A DNA stretch of 49,536 bases from Klebsiella spallanzanii (lineage in GTDB: Bacteria; Pseudomonadota; Gammaproteobacteria; Enterobacterales; Enterobacteriaceae), in assembly GCF_902158555.1 (NCBI RefSeq), contig NZ_CABGGS010000010.1:1-49536 (forward strand), given 5' to 3'. Both the position numbers and the translations under genes were made by a program. The notes below the pieces were generated by a model, which was not told the DNA's origin, searched no databases, and worked only from the letters and a program-made list of their open reading frames with translations. Positions 42,326 through 49,536 of this stretch are shown here, piece after piece. Each line of letters starts with the position of its first letter. The stretch's first letter is position 1.

Positions 42326-42589
42326 TTATTTATACAGTTCAGCTGTTGCGTGCCAGTGGTCACCGGTACGAGCTTCAATAATGCGATAAGAAGAAGCACC
42401 TTCTTCTTGAGCTTTCTTGTTCAGCATTTCGTGCATATCCATCGGGGAAGAACTTACCGCGCCGACGGAAACGGTGCCGATTGCCTGACGGCCTTGAGCC
42501 TGTTCGCTGTTGATTGAGTCAGCGGCGAAGGCGCCAAAAGACAGAACGGAAAGGATGCTTAATGCTGCTACAGTGGTTTTGATTTTCAT
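42326..42589 (-). CDS. yhcN: DUF1471 periplasmic stress protein YhcN
   Basis: This 87-aa secreted protein has a signal peptide MKIKTTVAALSILSVLSFGAFA and the DUF1471 fold. The N-terminus matches E. coli YhcN nearly residue for residue, and the C-terminus ends GDHWHATAELYK. E. coli YhcN is linked to peroxide and acid stress. I chose ATG 42589 over the frame opening at 42646. The signal peptide and C-terminus of this copy are closer to E. coli than those of the 41956 copy. Confidence 0.93.
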   Translation of the reverse strand: MKIKTTVAALSILSVLSFGAFAADSINSEQAQGRQAIGTVSVGAVSSSPMDMHEMLNKKAQEEGASSYRIIEARTGDHWHATAELYK

Positions 42590-42943
42590 GATGTTCACCT
42601 CGTCGAATCTTATTGTTGGGGGTCTTTGTTTCGTGACCCTCATCACAAAATCAAGTATACACTAATCACTGAAAATATTAATACCGTGCTAATTGTTGTT
42701 CTTGTAAATAATTACAAAGAAACGTCGTTTTTATAACGTATAAGTATTAGAAATGTCATTCTTTCGCCATGTTAGTTTTTTATAGCGAATAAAATCATAA
42801 GGATAGGAAGATTTGATCTTTTGTGCGCTTAACGCGGGTTCATTAGGTAAAGGAATGTATAGAAGTGAAAAAGCACACGAAATGTTAAAGAAATGATAAT
42901 TTTTTGAAGGGGAACCCTCCGGTGTGAACCAGAGGGGAGGACA
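42590..42943 (-). promoter_or_regulatory. yhcN upstream region / argR downstream region
   Basis: This 354-base AT-rich gap contains the yhcN promoter and the end of the argR transcript. A possible hairpin CCCTC...GAGGG (42914-42940) lies just after argR but lacks a clear T tract. Nothing else is recognisable. Confidence 0.4.
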
Positions 42944-44766
<1,823 letters not shown>

Positions 44767-44782
44767 CCTTTCGTCAAAAGAG

Positions 44783-44810
44783 AAGCCGGGGCCTGTGCTC
44801 CGGCTTTTTT
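44783..44810 (+). terminator. Terminator of mdh
   Basis: AAGCCGG and CCGGCTT form a 7-bp stem around a 10-base loop, followed by TTTTTT. It is 17 bases after the mdh stop. Confidence 0.92.
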
Positions 44811-44897
44811 ATGCACTTCACCTGCCCCCGAATGGCTCAACCTGCTGGTAAATCTGCTAAACTCCCCGCGTCTTGACCGGTAACAAACGAGGACGTT

Positions 44898-45542
44898 GTG
44901 AAAAAAATCGAAAGAAAGCAGACCCGGGACCACATTACTCAGATGATCCGCTACGAGATTCTTTCCGGCAGTATGAAACCGGGGGAGGAACTCGCGCAGG
45001 AGAGTATTGCGGAACAATTGGGGCTTTCTCGTATGCCGGTTCGTGAAGCGCTACAGGCCCTTGAGCAGGAAGGGTTTCTGGTGCGTTTGCCGAACCGTCA
45101 TATGCAGGTATCACGGCTAGAACCTGACCACGTTAGTCATATTTTTCGAACGATAGCGGTGATGGCGACGGAGCTTTTTTCACTGGTGCCCGCAACGGTC
45201 GGAGAGTTGCTACGACCGCGTGCGCAAGAACTTGCTCATCCTGGTGATAAAGTGCGTGAACTGGCGTTCCATCAGGCGCTGATTTCTTATATTGATAACC
45301 GCTATCTGGAAAAGATTTATCAACAATTTCTGGATGGTTATATCTCCTATGTCATTCTGTATCTGAAAGAGGATAATCAGGAGTCGGCACCGGTTCTGAG
45401 CCGCCTTATGAATGCGATTACACAAGGCGATCGCGGTGAGATTGCGCAGGAAACACAGCGTTATTTCCTCTCTCTGGCGGAAATAATGCGTCAACACATG
45501 AAGGATTGGGAAAGTGCAGAAGCCTCGATTAGGGAAAATTAA
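44898..45542 (+). CDS. GntR/FCD-family transcriptional regulator (first of pair)
   Basis: This 214-aa regulator has an N-terminal GntR winged HTH at residues 8-70 (EELAQESIAEQLGLSRMPVREALQALEQEGFL) and a helical FCD-like effector domain. The first FCD histidine motif is present (VRELAFHQALISYIDN), but the usual later EH and HL/HI histidines are missing: the aligned region reads LSRLMNAITQGDRGEIAQET then RYF. It starts with GTG 44898 and overlaps the second regulator by 29 bases. The Salmonella counterpart also has paired GntR genes beside mdh. Confidence 0.9.
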   Translation: MKKIERKQTRDHITQMIRYEILSGSMKPGEELAQESIAEQLGLSRMPVREALQALEQEGFLVRLPNRHMQVSRLEPDHVSHIFRTIAVMATELFSLVPATVGELLRPRAQELAHPGDKVRELAFHQALISYIDNRYLEKIYQQFLDGYISYVILYLKEDNQESAPVLSRLMNAITQGDRGEIAQETQRYFLSLAEIMRQHMKDWESAEASIREN

Positions 45543-46179
45543 GCTTCTTTCAGCGAAAGAGCAGGTCGCCGCGGTATTGCGTAAAGCCATACTGTCGCGA
45601 GATTTGGTTGAAGGGCAAGAAATTACCCTTGAAGGGATCGCCAGTATGGTCGGCGTGTCCAGCATGCCCGTGCGTGAAGCATTTCAGATTCTGGCGGCTG
45701 ATGGGCTTATCAAAGTACGTCCCAACAAAGGAGCGGTTGTTCTGGGGATTAACGAGCAGACGATTCGCGAGCATTATGAGATTCGCGCCCTGCTGGAGAG
45801 TGAAGCGGTTGCCAAAGCTTCTCGCCCCGGAACCGATATTTCGCGCATTGCCGAAGTGCATTACTCAGCGGAAAAGGCGCTGGCGGAAAATAACTCCGCT
45901 GAATATTCCGACATGAACCAGGCTTTTCATATGGAAATATGGAACGCGGCGGGCAATGGGAAAATGAAGCTGTTGCTGAGCAACATGTGGAACGGACTCT
46001 CGATGGGCCATAAGGTCACCGAGGAGGAGTACGCCACCATTTCAATACGTGAGCACAAGGGCATCTTGCAGGCTCTGGAGCAGCACAACGAAGAGCTGGC
46101 GCGTCAGCGAATGCGGGAGCATATCATCCGTTCAATGGAAAACATGTTGACGCGCTATATCGCCGAGCCTTCCGCATAA
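45514..46179 (+). CDS. GntR/FCD-family transcriptional regulator (second of pair)
   Basis: This 221-aa regulator has a GntR HTH at about residues 14-75 (QEITLEGIASMVGVSSMPVREAFQILAADGLI). Its FCD domain has intact metal-site motifs: DMNQAFHMEIWNAAGN, REHKGILQALEQHNEELA and MREHIIRSMENM. It starts with GTG 45514 within the first regulator gene, so the two are translationally coupled. It probably senses a carboxylic acid substrate and controls the transporter-dehydratase operon downstream. Substrate is not readable. Confidence 0.92.
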   Translation: MQKPRLGKIKLLSAKEQVAAVLRKAILSRDLVEGQEITLEGIASMVGVSSMPVREAFQILAADGLIKVRPNKGAVVLGINEQTIREHYEIRALLESEAVAKASRPGTDISRIAEVHYSAEKALAENNSAEYSDMNQAFHMEIWNAAGNGKMKLLLSNMWNGLSMGHKVTEEEYATISIREHKGILQALEQHNEELARQRMREHIIRSMENMLTRYIAEPSA

Positions 46180-46389
46180 TTTAAACGCCTGTACGCTCGT
46201 GACAGGCGCTCTATCTATTCTTTTTGTTTATTAATAACGCTAAGTAACTGCTTTTTTGAGATTTTGATAAAGATCTCAATCCTGACGCTTTCCTGAAAAA
46301 CGCATTGACTTACTCTTTGTATGGGAATAATTTCCATTACGTCAATATTGGATACAATATCATATATCGTTGATAGGATAATTATAAAT

Positions 46390-47658
46390 ATGGAACCCAT
46401 TACCATCACCCTATGTTTACTGGTGTTCGCTATAGCAATGTTCGTGTGGGAGAAAATACCGCTCGCGGTCACTTCCATGGTGGTTTGCGTGGCGTTAGTC
46501 CTCACCGGCGTGCTGGACCTGAAGCAGGCGTTCGCTGGCTTTATCGACACCAACGTCATCCTCTTTGTTGCGATGTTTATCGTCGGCGGTGCGCTATTTG
46601 AAACCGGAATGGCGAATAAAGTGGGCGGCGTGATTACGCTCTTCGCAAAGACTGAAAAACAGCTGATTTTCACCATCATGGTGGTGGTCGGCGTGATGTC
46701 CGGTTTTCTCTCCAATACCGGTACCGCAGCGGTGCTGATTCCCGTTGTTATCGGCGTCGCGGCGAAATCTGGTTTTGCCCGTTCCCGCCTGCTGATGCCG
46801 CTGGTTTTCGCCGCTGCGCTTGGCGGCAACTTGTCCCTGATTGGCGCGCCGGGCAACCTGATTGCGCAATCGGCATTGCAGAATATCGGCAGCGGCTTTG
46901 GTTTCTTTGAATACGCTAAAGTGGGCCTGCCGATGCTGGTCTGCGGCATTATTTACTTCCTGACTATTGGCTATAAATTTCTTCCCAATAATCCGAACAG
47001 CGGTGAAGTTGGCAGCGTTGGCGAGCAGCGGGATTACAGCAATGTTCCACGCTGGAAGCAGATCCTGTCGCTGGTTGTCCTGATCGCCACGATCCTTGGC
47101 ATGATTTTCGAAAAGCAGACCGGTATTAGCCTTGCAGTAGCTGGCTGTATCGGCGCGCTGGTGCTGGTCGTAACCGGCGTGCTCACTGAAAAACAGGCTT
47201 ATAAAGCCATTGATTCACAAACTATTTTTATCTTCGGTGGCACTCTGGCGCTGGCGAAAGCTCTTGAGATGACCGGAGCAGGAAAACTGGTTGCGGATCA
47301 CGTGATTGGCATGTTGGGCCAAAACTCTTCGCCGTTCATGCTGCTGGTGGTTGTTTTTGCGCTGTCCGTCATCATGACCAACTTTATGTCCAACACCGCT
47401 ACCGTCGCGCTGCTGGTGCCGGTGAGCTTATCAATTGCTGCCGGCATGGGAGCCGACCCTCGCGCGGTATTGATGGCGACGGTTATCGGTAGCTCTTGCG
47501 CCTATGCTACACCAATCGGCATGCCAGCCAACATGATGGTGTTGTCGGCAGGCGGCTATAAGTTTGTTGACTACGCCAAGTCCGGCATTCCCCTAATTAT
47601 CGTTTCAACCATTGTCAGCCTGATTCTGCTGCCAATCCTTTTCCCTTTTCATCCGTAA
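46390..47658 (+). CDS. Dicarboxylate transporter with paired SNT motifs (probable d-tartrate uptake)
   Basis: This 422-aa membrane protein has about 11 hydrophobic helices and two repeat motifs, SNTGTAAVLIPVV and SNTATVALLVPV, typical of the DASS/ion-transporter superfamily. I chose ATG 46390, with AGGA 11 bases upstream, giving MEPITITLCLLVF. In Salmonella the homologous gene STM3356 is known for a start-codon mutation that abolishes d-tartrate fermentation; here the start codon is intact ATG. It probably imports tartrate or a related C4-dicarboxylate. It follows the GntR pair after about 210 bases. Confidence 0.85.
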   Translation: MEPITITLCLLVFAIAMFVWEKIPLAVTSMVVCVALVLTGVLDLKQAFAGFIDTNVILFVAMFIVGGALFETGMANKVGGVITLFAKTEKQLIFTIMVVVGVMSGFLSNTGTAAVLIPVVIGVAAKSGFARSRLLMPLVFAAALGGNLSLIGAPGNLIAQSALQNIGSGFGFFEYAKVGLPMLVCGIIYFLTIGYKFLPNNPNSGEVGSVGEQRDYSNVPRWKQILSLVVLIATILGMIFEKQTGISLAVAGCIGALVLVVTGVLTEKQAYKAIDSQTIFIFGGTLALAKALEMTGAGKLVADHVIGMLGQNSSPFMLLVVVFALSVIMTNFMSNTATVALLVPVSLSIAAGMGADPRAVLMATVIGSSCAYATPIGMPANMMVLSAGGYKFVDYAKSGIPLIIVSTIVSLILLPILFPFHP

Positions 47659-47690
47659 TTAACGGAAGCTGTTCTGACTAAGGAGCATTT

Positions 47691-48590
47691 ATGAGCAAAA
47701 GTGAACAGATATCCCATATGACCGACGTTATGGCCAAGTTTGTGGGATATACCGGCAAAGTTTTGCCTGATGATGTCACTGCAAAACTGGAAGATTTGCA
47801 TAAGAAAGAGACCAGTAAACTGGCCGACGTCATCTTTACTACCATGATTGAGAACCAGCGTCTGGCGAAAGAGCTGGATCGACCTTCCTGCCAGGACACC
47901 GGTGTCATTCAGTTTCTGGTGGAGTGCGGGACAAACTTTCCGCTGATTGGCGAGCTGGAAGCGTTGTTGCGTGAGGCGGTGATCAAAGCAACTGTAGATT
48001 CTCCGCTGCGCCACAACAGCGTAGAAACTTTTGATGAATACAACACCGGTAAAAACGTTGGTAAAGGTACGCCGACGGTCTTCTGGGAGATCGTTCCCAA
48101 TTCCGATCAGTGCAGCATTTATACCTATATGGCGGGCGGCGGTTGTTCTCTGCCGGGGAAAGCGATGGTGCTGATGCCGGGTGCAGGCTATGAAGGTGTG
48201 ACCCGCTTTGTACTGGATGTGATGACCAGCTACGGCCTCAACGCTTGTCCGCCGCTGCTGGTTGGCGTGGGCGTAGCGACCTCTGTTGAAACAGCGGCAC
48301 TGCTATCGAAAAAAGCGCTGATGCGTCCGATCGGTTCGCATAACGAGAATGAGCGTGCAGCCTCGCTGGAAAAAATGCTGGAAGACGGCATTAACAAAAT
48401 TGGCCTGGGGCCGCAGGGGATGTCCGGTAATACCTCCGTTATGGGCGTGAATATTGAAAACACCGCACGTCATCCTTCCACCATCGGCGTGGCGGTAAAC
48501 GTCGGCTGCTGGTCGCACCGTAAAGGGCACATCGTTTTCGATAAAGATTTGAATTACACCATTACGTCTCACAGCGGAGTGAATTTCTGA
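47691..48590 (+). CDS. Tartrate/fumarate hydratase class I, alpha subunit
   Basis: This 299-aa iron-sulfur subunit dehydrates tartrate to oxaloacetate, or acts on malate/fumarate. Candidate cluster cysteines are Cys67 (PSCQDTG), Cys186 ([11 protein letters not shown]) and Cys273 ([10 protein letters not shown]). The first two are 119 residues apart, the spacing I recall for class I fumarases. Motifs [16 protein letters not shown] and [13 protein letters not shown] are also typical. It starts with AAGGAG upstream. Its TGA overlaps the beta subunit ATG by one base. Substrate is inferred from the oxaloacetate decarboxylase downstream. Confidence 0.9.
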   Translation: MSKSEQISHMTDVMAKFVGYTGKVLPDDVTAKLEDLHKKETSKLADVIFTTMIENQRLAKELDRPSCQDTGVIQFLVECGTNFPLIGELEALLREAVIKATVDSPLRHNSVETFDEYNTGKNVGKGTPTVFWEIVPNSDQCSIYTYMAGGGCSLPGKAMVLMPGAGYEGVTRFVLDVMTSYGLNACPPLLVGVGVATSVETAALLSKKALMRPIGSHNENERAASLEKMLEDGINKIGLGPQGMSGNTSVMGVNIENTARHPSTIGVAVNVGCWSHRKGHIVFDKDLNYTITSHSGVNF

Positions 48591-49207
48591 TGACTAAAAA
48601 AATCCTGACTACGCCAATTAAAGATGAAGATTTAGCAGATATTAAGGCTGGCGATATTATTTATCTCAACGGTCATATTGTTACCTGCCGTGACGTAGCC
48701 CATCGCCGTTTAATTGAAGGTGGTCGCGAGCTTCCGGTAGATGTTCGCGGCGGCGCTATTTTACACGCTGGCCCAATTGTCCGCCCAATTAAAGGCGAAG
48801 ACGATAAGTTTGAAATGGTCTCCGTTGGACCAACCACCAGCATGCGGATGGAGAAATTCGAAAAAGAATTTATTGCGCAGACTGGCGTGAAATTAATTGT
48901 GGGTAAAGGCGGAATGGGCAAAGGCACGGAAGAGGGCTGTGCTGAACACAAAGCGCTGCACTGCGTATTCCCGGCCGGTTGTGCGGTTGTAGCCGCCGTG
49001 TGCGTGGAAGAAATTGAAGATGCCCAGTGGCGCGATCTGGGGATGCCGGAAACGCTGTGGGTCAGTCGGGTAAAAGAATTTGGCCCGCTGATTGTTTCTA
49101 TTGATACCCATGGGAATAATCTGTTTGAACAGAACAAAATTATTTTTAACCAGCGTAAAGAGATCGTCGCTGATGAAATATGCCAGAACGTAAGTTTCAT
49201 CAAATAA
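48590..49207 (+). CDS. Tartrate/fumarate hydratase class I, beta subunit
   Basis: This 205-aa subunit completes the iron-sulfur hydro-lyase encoded by the previous gene. It has the swivelling beta/alpha domain with [23 protein letters not shown] near the N-terminus, [30 protein letters not shown] and [10 protein letters not shown]. TtdB of L-tartrate dehydratase is the same family. Translational coupling through ATGA supports a 1:1 complex. Next is a long hairpin and oadG. Confidence 0.9.
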   Translation: MTKKILTTPIKDEDLADIKAGDIIYLNGHIVTCRDVAHRRLIEGGRELPVDVRGGAILHAGPIVRPIKGEDDKFEMVSVGPTTSMRMEKFEKEFIAQTGVKLIVGKGGMGKGTEEGCAEHKALHCVFPAGCAVVAAVCVEEIEDAQWRDLGMPETLWVSRVKEFGPLIVSIDTHGNNLFEQNKIIFNQRKEIVADEICQNVSFIK

Positions 49208-49224
49208 ACCTGATTACGTAAATT

Positions 49225-49342
49225 GCACGATAATGGTGGTAATACGTTATGACGATAATAATAACCAAGGGTTCTGGCCGGGGGCGGCTCAGGGAAATCC
49301 ACTCTTATTATTTCATCGTCATAAATAACACCATTATCGTGC
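49225..49342 (+). repeat. 118-nt long imperfect palindrome upstream of oadG
   Basis: Outer arms GCACGATAATGGTG (49225-49238) and CACCATTATCGTGC (49329-49342) are 14-bp perfect complements. Inside, TTATGACGAT (49247-49256) pairs with ATCGTCATAA (49315-49324), and AATAATAA (49257-49264) with TTATTATT (49305-49312). The 40-base apex has its own stem, CTG-GCCG/CGGC-T-CAG (49274-49292). It lies between the dehydratase beta gene and oadG, has no T tract, and sits 21 bases before the oadG ATG. I do not recognise it as a known repeat family. Confidence 0.8.
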
Positions 49343-49363
49343 CTCCTGCCTGAAGGCTATTTT

Positions 49364-49536
49364 ATGACTGATGCAGCTCTGCTATTAGGTGAAGGTTTCA
49401 CCCTGATGTTCCTCGGCATGGGATTCGTGCTGGCGTTTCTGTTCCTGCTGATTTTCGCCATCCGCGGCATGTCCGCCGCCGTCAACCGCTTCTTCCCCGA
49501 ACCGGTCCCGGTACCGAAGGCGGCACCTGCCGCCGC
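49364..49536 (+). CDS. oadG: Oxaloacetate decarboxylase gamma subunit (partial, 3' end beyond window)
   Basis: The first 57 codons encode an N-terminal hydrophobic helix ([17 protein letters not shown]) and then [22 protein letters not shown], matching OadG, the small membrane subunit that assembles the sodium-pumping oxaloacetate decarboxylase. AAGG lies 8 bases upstream of the ATG at 49364. The coding frame runs off the end of the window; oadA and oadB are expected beyond. It follows the dehydratase genes, so oxaloacetate from tartrate would be decarboxylated to pyruvate with sodium export. Confidence 0.92.
   Translation, partial: MTDAALLLGEGFTLMFLGMGFVLAFLFLLIFAIRGMSAAVNRFFPEPVPVPKAAPAA

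Overview
The window is chromosomal DNA of a member of the Enterobacteriaceae close to Klebsiella, Raoultella or Kluyvera. Fis appears identical to the E. coli protein from memory. Most proteins align end to end with E. coli K-12 products, and gene order follows the E. coli rrnD-fis-accBC-mreBCD-aae-argR-mdh segment. It differs by a periplasmic carbonic anhydrase gene (cah), msrPQ beside accB, a sugar-transport locus between accC and yhdT, a duplicated yhcN, and a dicarboxylate-dehydratase/oxaloacetate-decarboxylase operon after mdh. Most of these point to the Klebsiella/Salmonella side. The genus is not proven.

Layout. 1-556: distal end of an rRNA operon (23S 3' end, 5S, tRNA-Thr(GGU), second 5S, terminator). 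641-6535: lipoprotein yhdV, the AcrEF efflux genes and their divergent regulator acrS. 6556-11627 (minus strand): dusB-fis, cah, prmA, panF and yhdT. 11723-19645: a sugar locus with a PfkB kinase and a DeoR-family regulator on the minus strand, divergent from a ribose-type ABC transporter, a second PfkB kinase and a DUF4432 epimerase-like protein on the plus strand. 19724-24603 (minus): accBC, msrPQ, acuI. 24823-37263 (plus): csrD, mreBCD, yhdE, rng, yhdP, an ERIC repeat and tldD. 37312-41489: aaeR and the divergent aaeXAB efflux operon. 41628-43414: yhcO, two yhcN paralogues and argR. 43828 to the end (plus): mdh, two overlapping GntR-family regulators, an SNT-motif transporter, two-subunit tartrate/fumarate dehydratase, a 118-nt hairpin element and the start of oadG.

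How the genes work together. The housekeeping blocks cover translation (rRNA, tRNA, DusB, PrmA, Fis), coenzyme A and fatty acid supply (PanF, AccBC), envelope shape and repair (MreBCD, MsrPQ, YhdP) and efflux (AcrEF, AaeAB). The two accessory blocks look like self-contained catabolic modules. The 11.7-19.6 kb locus imports an unidentified sugar, phosphorylates it with one or both of two paralogous kinases, and probably interconverts anomers. Its 0.5-kb divergent control region holds at least four copies of the direct repeat TTTG(A/T)AAGTTA, a CRP-like site and a strong inverted repeat. The 44.9-49.5 kb operon would take up a C4-dicarboxylate such as tartrate, dehydrate it to oxaloacetate and feed a sodium-pumping decarboxylase; it resembles the Salmonella d-tartrate region.

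The best leads for new biology are the sugar locus with its operator array, the long hairpin upstream of oadG, and the coupled GntR pair in which one partner appears to lack metal-ligand histidines. I saw no CRISPR array, insertion sequence, prophage or defence system.
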